DNA of 12,078 bases, taken from positions 1 to 12,078 of the forward strand of contig DAOTYB010000205.1 of NCBI GenBank assembly GCA_034435315.1. Reading direction: 5' to 3'. This stretch comes from VGOB01 sp034435315. GTDB taxonomy: Bacteria > Chloroflexota > Anaerolineae > UBA4142. Shown here piece after piece: positions 4,323 through 11,897 of this stretch. The notes under the pieces are model-generated. The model made no database searches and was not told the DNA's origin. It saw only the letters and a program-made list of their open reading frames with translations. The stretch's first letter is position 1. Every line of letters begins with the position of its first letter. A program made the position numbers and the translations under genes.

Positions 4323-5939
4323 ATGCAACTCTTTTCCCTTCTCCGTGCGCTGGACGCGTACGAAATCTACAACGCGCGCGATGTGGAGATTACGCGCATC
4401 ACTCCCGACTCGCGTCAGGTGATCCCCGGCGCGCTTTTTGTCGCGATTCCTGGTGTTAACGTTGATGGCGCGCGCTTTATCCCCGATGCAATTCAACGCG
4501 GCGCAACCGCCATCGTCACTGAAACTGTCCCACTGTCCCACCGTCCCACTGACTCACTATCCCACCACCCTACTGACTCACTGTCCCACCACTCTACTGA
4601 CTCACTGTCCACTGTCCACTGTCCACTGATTACAGTCCCCAACGCCCGCGCCGCGCTCGCGCACCTCTGCGCCGCGTGGTACGATTTTCCCTCGCGCAAA
4701 TTGCGCGTCATCGGCGTCACCGGCACCGACGGCAAGACGACGACGTGCCATCTCATCGCCTCCATCCTGCACAGCGCGGGGCACACGGTTGGAACGATTA
4801 CGACGGTGGGCGCGACGATTGGCGATGCAGAAATTGACACCGGCTTGCATACGACCACCCCCGATGCGCCCGACGTGCAACGTTACCTCGCGCAGATGGT
4901 CGCGGCGGGAATGCAGTACGCGGTCATCGAAGCCACGTCCGAAGGTCTGGCGCAACGGCGCCTCGATGCGGTGGAATTCGACATTGCGGTTGTCACCAAT
5001 ATCACCCACGACCATCTGTACTATCACCAGACGTGGGAAAACTATCGCGACGCCAAGGCGCTACTCTTTCGCGCGCTGGCCACGTCGTACCGCAAACCGC
5101 GCACCGCCAAAGTGGCTGTGCTGAACGCCGACGATAACGCGCGCGGTGTGTTCGATTTCTTGCGCGCGATTCCGGCGGACGAGCAGATCATCTACTCGAC
5201 CGACGACCGACGACCGACGACCGTTGCTTCGGTCAACGGTCAACGGTCACCGATCAACATTTCCGCCCGCGACATCCGCCACCCTCCAGAAGGGCTACGC
5301 TTCACCGTCGTTACGCCGTTTGGGGAACTGGAGATTGCCTCGCCGCTGATTGGACGCTATAACGTCTGGAACATTCTCGCGGCGATTGGTGCGGGGCTGG
5401 CACGGCGCGTGCCGTTCGCGGCGCTGTGTGCGGGCATCGCGCGCGTGCGCGGCGTGGTGGGACGAATGGAGATTTTGCAGCGCGACCCCTTCACCGTCAT
5501 CGTAGATTTTGCGCACACACCGAACGCGTTGCAGAACGCGCTGGCGACCGCGCGCGAACTTGCGCGCGCGCGCGTCATCGTCGTCTTTGGTTGCGCCGGC
5601 TTGCGCGATGTGCACAAGCGCGCCATGATGGGCGAAATCGCGGGGAAACACGCCGACCACATCGTTATCACCGCCGAAGACCCGCGCACCGAATCGCTGG
5701 ACGCGATCAATGCGGAAATTGTACGAGGACTGCAAAAAGCGGGGAGATTAGAGAATAGCGATTATCGCCTCGTGAATGATCGCGCGGAAGCAATCGCGTG
5801 TGCCATTCAGATGGCGCGCGCGGGCGATGTGGTGATCGTTTGTGGCAAGGGGCACGAACGCTCGATGTGTTTTGGGACGACGGAAATTCCGTGGAGCGAT
5901 CACGACGCGGTGCGCGCGGCACTCGCTAAATCTGGGTGA
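4323..5939 (+). CDS. murE: MurE-type UDP-N-acetylmuramoyl-tripeptide synthetase with in-frame repeat tracts
   Basis: Adds the third amino acid to UDP-MurNAc-L-Ala-D-Glu in cytosolic peptidoglycan synthesis. From the ATG (538 aa): N-terminal UDP-binding domain (ITPDSRQVIPGALFVAIPG), ATP loop GVTGTDGKTTT (131-141), TNITHDHLYYH (225-235), the carbamylated-lysine region ENYRDAKALLF (K245), VVGRMEIL (378-385), FAHTPNAL (396-403), GLRDVHKR and EDPRTE (452-457). DNPR is usual for diaminopimelate enzymes, so the amino acid added is uncertain. TSEGLAQRR stands where many MurE have SHGLxQHR. Two repeat-derived tracts (71-102 and about 293-312) add some 50 residues; without them it is normal MurE size. 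I prefer the ATG, which gives the usual MQLFSLLRAL start; GTG at 4293 is possible. The 3' end overlaps the convergent gene by 14 bp. Confidence 0.9.
   Translation: MQLFSLLRALDAYEIYNARDVEITRITPDSRQVIPGALFVAIPGVNVDGARFIPDAIQRGATAIVTETVPLSHRPTDSLSHHPTDSLSHHSTDSLSTVHCPLITVPNARAALAHLCAAWYDFPSRKLRVIGVTGTDGKTTTCHLIASILHSAGHTVGTITTVGATIGDAEIDTGLHTTTPDAPDVQRYLAQMVAAGMQYAVIEATSEGLAQRRLDAVEFDIAVVTNITHDHLYYHQTWENYRDAKALLFRALATSYRKPRTAKVAVLNADDNARGVFDFLRAIPADEQIIYSTDDRRPTTVASVNGQRSPINISARDIRHPPEGLRFTVVTPFGELEIASPLIGRYNVWNILAAIGAGLARRVPFAALCAGIARVRGVVGRMEILQRDPFTVIVDFAHTPNALQNALATARELARARVIVVFGCAGLRDVHKRAMMGEIAGKHADHIVITAEDPRTESLDAINAEIVRGLQKAGRLENSDYRLVNDRAEAIACAIQMARAGDVVIVCGKGHERSMCFGTTEIPWSDHDAVRAALAKSG
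4533..4628 (+). repeat. 24-bp tandem repeats inside murE
   Basis: Three 24-base units (4533-4556, 4557-4580, 4581-4604) encode LSHRPTDS, LSHHPTDS and LSHHSTDS. They are followed by a (TCCACTG)n tract to 4628. The unit length is a multiple of three, and the reading frame is open through the tract and into ITVPNARAAL. Confidence 0.9.
5197..5258 (+). repeat. CGACCGA and GGTCAAC tandem tracts inside murE
   Basis: A CGACCGACGACCGACGACCG tract (5197-5226) is followed by GGTCAACGGTCAACGGTCA and a degenerate unit (5231-5258). They encode a basic stretch, DDRRPTTVASVNGQRSPIN, between IIYS and ISARDIRH. Two families are juxtaposed, as at 2463-2516. Confidence 0.8.
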
Positions 5940-6624
5940 GCCACCACGCGACGCGCGCGGGAATCCACTCGGCGAGGACGCGCCAGGGGATGAGCATCTC
6001 GCGCGTGACCGGCAAACGTCGGGTGAACTGCCACGCCGGGGTGAAAGCAAATCGCTTGAGATACGCTTGAACTTTTGCGTCGTTCTCCGGTGTCTTGTGT
6101 AACCTACCGCGAAACAAACCGTTATCCAGCACCCCCTCTTTGCCTGCGTCACGCCCTGTGGCTTGTTCCGCCCATTCACGAATCTCGAGGAACGGTTCGA
6201 TACTTGCCGCCATCGCATGCTTGCCTGGTTGCGCCAGCAAAACGGGGTGCGTGCCTTCGAGTGGCGGTTTGCCCTCCACTTCGGCGGGACCAAACATCCC
6301 GTGCCAACTCGCCTCGACTGCGACGACATTCCCTGCGGCGTCGAGAAACACCCACACGTGTTCGAGTTCGTACAGGTGCTCAATGTCCCAATCCCACCAC
6401 AACGCGTACTCGATGGCGCGCACCGCTGGATAGCCAGCACTCGTCCATTCGACACGCCGGCTGGGAAACGAAAGCGACGCGTCCTCGCGCTCAAACATCG
6501 TATAGCCGACCACGACAATCACAAACGGCTCACGTTCATCCGCCAGAATAATCGGAGCATAACGCGCGGCAAGATCGCGCGCGTTTTCGTCCTGTGTAAC
6601 CTGTGGAAGGATGTCGCCATTCAT
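5926..6624 (-). CDS. Conserved protein of unknown function
   Basis: I do not recognise a characterised family. The 232-residue product has no signal peptide or clear membrane segment and is rich in aromatic residues. Striking blocks are YAPIILADEREPF (22-34), EYALWWDWDIEHLYELEHVW (72-91), EASWHG (104-109) and HPVLLAQPGKHAM (126-138). The spaced Glu, Asp and His residues suggest a metal or active site. The YAP...D..EPF and HPV...GKH pattern faintly recalls Vps62-like proteins; that is only a resemblance. I chose the ATG at 6624 because GGGGGACAGG lies just upstream; the ATG at 6645 has only a GAGG two bases away, from a repeat. It follows the cyclase closely, so it is probably the last gene of that operon. 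It converges with murE and overlaps it by 14 bp. Confidence 0.72.
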   Translation of the reverse strand: MNGDILPQVTQDENARDLAARYAPIILADEREPFVIVVVGYTMFEREDASLSFPSRRVEWTSAGYPAVRAIEYALWWDWDIEHLYELEHVWVFLDAAGNVVAVEASWHGMFGPAEVEGKPPLEGTHPVLLAQPGKHAMAASIEPFLEIREWAEQATGRDAGKEGVLDNGLFRGRLHKTPENDAKVQAYLKRFAFTPAWQFTRRLPVTREMLIPWRVLAEWIPARVAWWLTQI

Positions 6625-6647
6625 AAACCTGTCCCCCAAAGTCATAC

Positions 6648-6675
6648 CTCACGCATCACGCCTCACGCCTCGCGC
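6648..6675. repeat. TCACGCC-type heptamer array at the cyclase gene end
   Basis: Four 7-base units (CTCACGC, ATCACGC, CTCACGC, CTCGCGC). The stop codon of the diguanylate cyclase (TGA, 6665-6663) lies inside the third unit, so the array supplies the last residues and the stop. Confidence 0.75.
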
Positions 6676-7613
6676 GGCAAATCCCCTGCCCTGCGCACAC
6701 AATTGCGTCCGTCGCGTTTGGCTTGATACAGCGCGTCGTCCGCGCGCTTGAGCCAGAGATGCGGGGCTTTGTAATCGCCGGGCTCAAGTGCAGCCACACC
6801 CGCACTGATGGTCACCACACCCGGCGGTATCCTGGCTTGATGCGGCAAAGCGAGTGCTTCGATCGTTTTCCGCAAACGTTCCGCCGCGATCGCTGCACTG
6901 GCTTCGGTTTGCTCAGGCAAGATGATGAGAAACTCTTCGCCACCAAAACGATACGCGGCATCACCATTGCGACAATTTTTGACGATGGTCTGCGCGATTT
7001 TCTGCAACACCTCGTCACCCGCCAGATGGCCGTAGAAATCGTTATACGCCTTGAAATGATCCACATCGCACAACACCGCGCAATAACGTTTGTCGTAGCG
7101 CTCCGCCTGGCCTATCACAACCACCAAATCCTCCATCAAACGCAAACGATTGCCTAGATGCGTCAACGGATCCCGCCGACCCTGCTCGAACAATTCTTGA
7201 TTCAAACGTTTCAGTTCGGCTTGTTGTTCGATCAATTGGCGATGCAATTCGGTGATGCGCGCTGCCACCAGGAGACGCGCGCGCAAATCGTCCGGAACAA
7301 AGGGCTTGGTCAAATAATCGTCCGCGCCGGCTTGCAGACCCGCAAACGCCTCTTCGCGCTCACTCAGCGCGCTGAGAAAAATAAAGTAGGTATAGCCCGG
7401 TTGCGGTGACGCGCGAATCCGCCGACACAGTTCGATGCCATCCATTCCCGGCATCATCCGATCGCTAATCACCACATTGACAGTCGTGTGCTGATAAATA
7501 TCCCAGGCTTGCGCGCCATCTTCGGCGACGAGGCACTCGTGACCAAATTTTTCGACCGCCCGTTTCAACAGCAGTCGCGGTATCGCGTCATCTTCGACAA
7601 TGAGCACCCTCAT
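6663..7613 (-). CDS. Response regulator with GGDEF domain (diguanylate cyclase, PleD/WspR type)
   Basis: Makes the second messenger c-di-GMP from two GTP under control of a phosphorylated receiver. Of 316 residues, the REC domain (about 1-120) has the acidic pair D8-D9, acceptor D51 in SDRMMPGMDG, S81 and K103 (TKPF). A helical linker with heptad character (120-145) leads to the GGDEF domain: DPLTHLGNR (148-156), DVDHFKAYND (183-192), GHLAGD (195-200) and the active-site loop RFGGEEF (222-228). RNGD (215-218), five residues before GGEEF, fits the RxxD inhibitory site for product feedback. The ATG overlaps the stop of the hybrid kinase (7610-7613), so it is likely its coupled output partner. 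All catalytic residues seem intact; the last few codons come from a heptamer repeat. Confidence 0.93.
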   Translation of the reverse strand: MRVLIVEDDAIPRLLLKRAVEKFGHECLVAEDGAQAWDIYQHTTVNVVISDRMMPGMDGIELCRRIRASPQPGYTYFIFLSALSEREEAFAGLQAGADDYLTKPFVPDDLRARLLVAARITELHRQLIEQQAELKRLNQELFEQGRRDPLTHLGNRLRLMEDLVVVIGQAERYDKRYCAVLCDVDHFKAYNDFYGHLAGDEVLQKIAQTIVKNCRNGDAAYRFGGEEFLIILPEQTEASAAIAAERLRKTIEALALPHQARIPPGVVTISAGVAALEPGDYKAPHLWLKRADDALYQAKRDGRNCVRRAGDLPREA

Positions 7614-10600
7614 TCCTGCTTCTCCTTGAGTTGTAGCAAGGCCGCGCGCGCGTGCCCCAGTTCTTGTTCCAGTTGAGCGAATCGGTCAGCGACACCGCTG
7701 AGATTGCCCGCTTTGCCTGCCTTTTCCAATTCCATACACACGCGCGCCACGCGTTGCGCGCCGATATTCGCACTGCTGCCTTTGAGGGCATGAGCCGCCT
7801 GAGCCAACCGCGCGGCATCCTGTTGCGCAATTGCCTGACGCAGCATGGCTAAACGATTCGGCGCATCCGCCAGATACAAATCAATCAACTGATGGATGAT
7901 ATTTGCTTCATCAGGCATTTGCAATTGACGAAAACTTTCGAGCACCCGTACATCAAGCACCTGCTCTCCTTCCTCCTCCTTGACCTGCGGCGCGGGCGCC
8001 GGTGCAGCGGACTGCCGCGCAGATTTAGGGTGCCAGCGTTGCAAGGTCTTGTACAATGCCTGCGGCGTGAGCGGCTTGGCAAGATAGTCGTCCATTCCAG
8101 CCGCAAGACATTTCTCGCGTTCGCCATGCAAAGCGTGCGCTGTCAACGCGATAATCGGTGTATGCCGCGCTGCCCCTTCGCGTTGACGAATCTGCCGCGT
8201 GGCTTTAAAGCCATCCATCTCTGGCATCTGACAATCCATCAGCACAATATCGTACGGCACGCGTTCGAGCGCCTCGACCGCTTCTAGCCCATTGCTGACC
8301 ACATCCACCTGATACCCGCGCGCCTGAAGCATCAACACTGCCACTTGTTGATTGACGCTATTGTCCTCTGCCACCAGCACACGCACTCCCTTGCCTACTT
8401 CCTCCGCCGCGCACAGTCCTACCTCCTGGGTTGCAACCAGCGGTGTGCTTCCCAACACACTCACCAGACAATTGTACAATTCAGACTGACGGACCGGCTT
8501 GACCAGCACACTATCCAGACCGGTCTCACGTAAAATGTGCTCGCCTCCCAGGTGTCCCACCGAGGTCAGCAAGATGAGTTTCACCTTGTTCAGCGCCGGT
8601 TCTGCGCGAATCGCGCGCGCGAGCGTCACACCATCCATACCGGGCATATCCATATCGAGTAACACCACATCGAACGGCTGGGTGGCGGCTGCCGCGCGCA
8701 ACTTGTCGAGTGCCTCGTGCGCATTCGACGCGCTCTGCGGCAACATCCCCCACGCGAGGACCTGATGATACAACACCGTACGATTCGTGGCATTGTCATC
8801 CACAATCAAGACCCGCGCGCCCTGCAAATTGGCAGCAAACAGCGATTGTTTGAGCGCGTCCGTTGAACCGCACTGGAACGGCACAGTAAATTCAAACGTG
8901 CTTCCCTCACCCACTCGACTCGTGACAGTGATCTGACCGCCCATCATTTCGACGAGACGCCGCGAGATCGCCAGGCCCAGACCGGTGCCACCGTACTTGC
9001 GCGTCGTTGACAGATCCGCCTGCGAAAACGGTTTGAAGAGGCGTTCGCGCTGTTCCGGTGCAATGCCGATACCCGTGTCGGTCACAGCAAAGCGCAGCGT
9101 CACGCGCTCGCCATCCATCGCCATATTTTGCACGCTCAAGGTAATCTCACCGCGTTCGGTGAACTTGATGGCGTTACTCAACAGGTTCGTCAGCACCTGC
9201 CCCAGTCGAAAGGGATCGCCACGTAACGCGGCAGGCACCGCCGGGTCAATCGAGACAATCAACTCCAGACCCTTTTGAAAAGCGCGTTCAGCAAATAGCG
9301 CGCCGGCACTCTCCACCACCTGGCGTACATCGAAATCGGTGGTTTCCAACTCCATCTTGCCCGCTTCGATTTTGGAAAAATCGAGAATGTCATTGATGAC
9401 CGCCAACAAACTCTCGCCCGAAAAGCGAATCGTCTCAACAAACTGACGTTGCTGGAGAGTCAGTGGCGTATCGAGTAACAAACTCGTCATTCCGATCACG
9501 CCATTGAGCGGCGTACGGATTTCGTGACTCATCATCGCAAGAAATGCCGATTTGGCGCGGTCGGCGGCTTCGGCTTGTTCACGCGCGCGCACCAGTGCGG
9601 TAATGTCGTGGTAAATCCCCAGCGCGCCAATCCGTTCCCCTGCCAGCATCACGGGCACACCAAAAATTTCAACCTCGACCAATGACCCATCCTTACGCCG
9701 ACGTTTTCCCGCACGATGAATCATCTCCCCGTTCATCACCGTAACCGTATATTGCCGCGCCTGATCATAGTCTCCTCTGGGCACAATCAATTCGTCCAAT
9801 TCACGCCCAATCACCTCTTCCGCTCGATAGCCAAACAATTGTTCAAAGGCAGGATTGCACGCTGTAATCCAGTGAGCCAGATCGAGCGTAACAATAGCCA
9901 CCGGGCTATTCATAAACAACGCTTCGAAAAATTGCTTGCGCCGCTCGACCTCTTCTTCCACCTGCTTGCGCGCGGTGATATTGCGTGAGATTCCCAACAC
10001 TCCAATCACCTTGCCGGCTTGGTCATGCAAAGGCACTTTGGTCGTCAAATTCCAGACCACTTTTCCGCTCGATGGCTCCAGAACCCTCTCTTCCTGACTG
10101 ATGAGGGGATGACCCGAACGCATCACTTGCATATCCTCGACGCGAAATTTTTGCGCTTGCTCGGCTGGAAATAACTCGGCATCACTTTTCCCCACCACAT
10201 CTGCCGCCGAGGGCAAGCCCAAAAACGTTGCGTGCGCCGTGTTGCTCAACACATAACGACTCGCGCTATCTTTAAAGTAGATCAAATCGGGCAGATGATC
10301 AATCAGCGTGCGCAACAAATTGCGCTCCTGCAACAGCGCACGCTCGATGCGTTCGCGCTCGGCAATGTCTTTTTCCAACTGGCGGTTCAAGCGCGTCAAC
10401 TCCACTGTGCGTTCGACGACGCGCGCCTCCAGCGTATCGGCAAGTTTTGCCACGCGATCACGTTGCCGTCCCACCAAAAACGCGACCAAGCCCAGCACCA
10501 GCGGCGCAAGGTCAATCACCCAATGCAGTGGCTCAGCCGATTGCCGCGACCATACGCTCTCCAGCGTCAAGGGCAAGCGATGCCGACTCACATCGAACCA

Positions 10601-10690
10601 CGTTGCCACGAGCGGAAAAATCAAACCCAGCACTACACCAGCGATGGTGTAACGCCGCGCATAACGGCTGTACGCTATTGGCTCTGTCAT
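7610..10690 (-). CDS. Hybrid sensor histidine kinase (PAS-PAS-HisKA-HATPase-REC-REC-HPt)
   Basis: A 1026-residue membrane kinase of BarA-like architecture. Two membrane segments (about 15-31 and 57-74) enclose a short loop of some 25 residues, so sensing is probably intracellular. Then come a coiled coil (78-125), PAS1 (125-240), PAS2 (250-365), HisKA with H389 in MSHEIRTPLNG, an ATPase domain (N506, DTGIGI 538-543, GGTGLGL 567-573), REC1 (D631-D632, D679, K731), REC2 (E775-D776, D819, T850, K872), a proline/glutamate linker and an HPt with H967 in AAHALKGSS. Every phosphotransfer residue is present. A good GGAGG lies seven bases before the ATG. It has no output domain of its own; the REC-GGDEF protein encoded in an ATGA overlap is the natural receiver. 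The ligand is unknown. Confidence 0.94.
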   Translation of the reverse strand: MTEPIAYSRYARRYTIAGVVLGLIFPLVATWFDVSRHRLPLTLESVWSRQSAEPLHWVIDLAPLVLGLVAFLVGRQRDRVAKLADTLEARVVERTVELTRLNRQLEKDIAERERIERALLQERNLLRTLIDHLPDLIYFKDSASRYVLSNTAHATFLGLPSAADVVGKSDAELFPAEQAQKFRVEDMQVMRSGHPLISQEERVLEPSSGKVVWNLTTKVPLHDQAGKVIGVLGISRNITARKQVEEEVERRKQFFEALFMNSPVAIVTLDLAHWITACNPAFEQLFGYRAEEVIGRELDELIVPRGDYDQARQYTVTVMNGEMIHRAGKRRRKDGSLVEVEIFGVPVMLAGERIGALGIYHDITALVRAREQAEAADRAKSAFLAMMSHEIRTPLNGVIGMTSLLLDTPLTLQQRQFVETIRFSGESLLAVINDILDFSKIEAGKMELETTDFDVRQVVESAGALFAERAFQKGLELIVSIDPAVPAALRGDPFRLGQVLTNLLSNAIKFTERGEITLSVQNMAMDGERVTLRFAVTDTGIGIAPEQRERLFKPFSQADLSTTRKYGGTGLGLAISRRLVEMMGGQITVTSRVGEGSTFEFTVPFQCGSTDALKQSLFAANLQGARVLIVDDNATNRTVLYHQVLAWGMLPQSASNAHEALDKLRAAAATQPFDVVLLDMDMPGMDGVTLARAIRAEPALNKVKLILLTSVGHLGGEHILRETGLDSVLVKPVRQSELYNCLVSVLGSTPLVATQEVGLCAAEEVGKGVRVLVAEDNSVNQQVAVLMLQARGYQVDVVSNGLEAVEALERVPYDIVLMDCQMPEMDGFKATRQIRQREGAARHTPIIALTAHALHGEREKCLAAGMDDYLAKPLTPQALYKTLQRWHPKSARQSAAPAPAPQVKEEEGEQVLDVRVLESFRQLQMPDEANIIHQLIDLYLADAPNRLAMLRQAIAQQDAARLAQAAHALKGSSANIGAQRVARVCMELEKAGKAGNLSGVADRFAQLEQELGHARAALLQLKEKQE

Positions 10691-10747
10691 AGGAGCCCCT
10701 CCCGAACTCTGACCCGATAAGCGAAATACAGATGCCAGCAGTCAGGC

Positions 10748-11809
10748 TCACTCTTTCTTTTCGTTCTTTACCGGCGGTGTCTCGATGCGTCGCGCGGTGA
10801 GCAGACCCCAATCGTCTTTGTACGCGGTCACTTCGGAGAAACCGACGGCTTCCAGCATCCCGCGATATTCGGCAAACGTGTAGGTATCACCATCGGGACT
10901 GAACAACAACATCTCTACGCCAGCCATCGGCACTTCGCCGGGTCCCTTGCGATCTTCATCGGCGATCGGCGCGACGATGACGATGCGCCCGTTGGGCGTC
11001 AACGCCTCGTACGCGCGACGAAACGCGCCGACGTTTTGCTCGGGGCTAAAATAGTTGGTGAGGTTGCCAAAGAGCACCACATCGAACGCGCTCGCTTTGA
11101 CCTCCAGATTCAACGCATCACCCACCAGACAGTTCACCTGTGCAGTCACGCCCATCGTCTCCGCCAGGTGTTTGGTGTACGGCAACACCATCGCGCGATC
11201 GAGCGCGGTGACGCGTACGCTGGGATGACGCCGGGCAAGTGTAAAGGAGATTACGCCCGAGCCGCATCCCACATCCAGCACGCGCAAGCCTTTGACATTC
11301 TCCGCTGTCATACCCACCTTGTCCCACAGTGCTTCGGCGCGCTCGGCGTGTTCTTGCCAATCCACCAGCACCGATGCCGCCATACCCGCCCAGAGCGGCT
11401 CAAAGGCTTCGGTGAACGCAGCAGGTTGCGCGAGTTTGCCCGTGCGAATGAGGCGACTCAACTGCCCGCGCGCTTCCCAGGCAAAATCGCCGAGCAACGC
11501 ATCGCCGCTGTAGGTGGGCTTGCCTTTGACAAGGAACGCTTCAGCGGTCGGTGAGAGTTTGTACTCGGTATGCGACTTGCCCAGCAAACCCATAAACACC
11601 AGCGCATCGAGTAGAATGCGCGTGCCGCGCTCGGTCAAACTGCCCAGCCGCACCAGCGCGGGCACGGTGCGATGACCTTCGGCAATGCGCGTGAAAATTT
11701 CTAATTCGATGGCGGCTTTGAGCACCGCGGCTTTGGCAAGTCCAAACGCAAGGTCTTCTAAAACATCTCGATTGGGTGTATCGTCAATGCGGGTTGGACG
11801 ACGTGGCAT
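10748..11809 (-). CDS. SAM-dependent methyltransferase, Methyltransf_2 (O-methyltransferase-like) family
   Basis: 353 residues. An N-terminal helical, winged-helix dimerisation part (about 15-100; ELEIFTRIAEG, LLDALVFMGLL) precedes a Rossmann-type domain with SAM motif I VLDVGCGSG (177-185), an acidic residue after the second strand (TALD, 201-204) and VGDAL (229-233). This order matches small-molecule O-methyltransferases such as hydroxyneurosporene and acetylserotonin enzymes. Where those have a catalytic His (LHDW-type), this protein has NLTNYFSPEQ (249-258), so the chemistry or substrate may differ. AAGGAG is placed four bases before the ATG. It is 57 bp upstream of the hybrid kinase on the same strand, with no terminator seen between them, so probably one transcript. 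The substrate cannot be told. The C-terminus is lysine/glutamate rich. Confidence 0.85.
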   Translation of the reverse strand: MPRRPTRIDDTPNRDVLEDLAFGLAKAAVLKAAIELEIFTRIAEGHRTVPALVRLGSLTERGTRILLDALVFMGLLGKSHTEYKLSPTAEAFLVKGKPTYSGDALLGDFAWEARGQLSRLIRTGKLAQPAAFTEAFEPLWAGMAASVLVDWQEHAERAEALWDKVGMTAENVKGLRVLDVGCGSGVISFTLARRHPSVRVTALDRAMVLPYTKHLAETMGVTAQVNCLVGDALNLEVKASAFDVVLFGNLTNYFSPEQNVGAFRRAYEALTPNGRIVIVAPIADEDRKGPGEVPMAGVEMLLFSPDGDTYTFAEYRGMLEAVGFSEVTAYKDDWGLLTARRIETPPVKNEKKE

Positions 11810-11820
11810 AGTTCTCCTTT

Positions 11821-11864
11821 ACGACGAAGGACAAATGACGAAGAACGAAGGATGAAGGACGAAT
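11821..11864. repeat. GACGAAGGAC-type array upstream of the methyltransferase gene
   Basis: A short degenerate array (GACGAAGGAC, AAGAACGAAGGATGAAGGAC) begins five bases beyond the AAGGAG of the methyltransferase gene. It is the same family as 4081-4181 but in the opposite orientation to its gene. I found no convincing -10/-35 in the leader. Confidence 0.8.
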
Positions 11865-11897
11865 TTCCAAGTAGGTGTGCCAAAGTCTTTTCCGCCA

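Noticed and set aside
4533..4628. CRISPR-like array
   Set aside because: The units are contiguous with no unique spacers, and the tract is translated inside murE.
5748..6518. Minus-strand frame of 256 codons overlapping murE and the unknown protein gene
   Set aside because: It is a frame-shifted shadow: the conserved blocks are in the 5926-6624 frame, and the remainder is antisense to murE.
11870..11897. Possible promoter (TTGGCA) for the methyltransferase operon
   Set aside because: No acceptable -10 at the right spacing; not strong enough to report as a feature.
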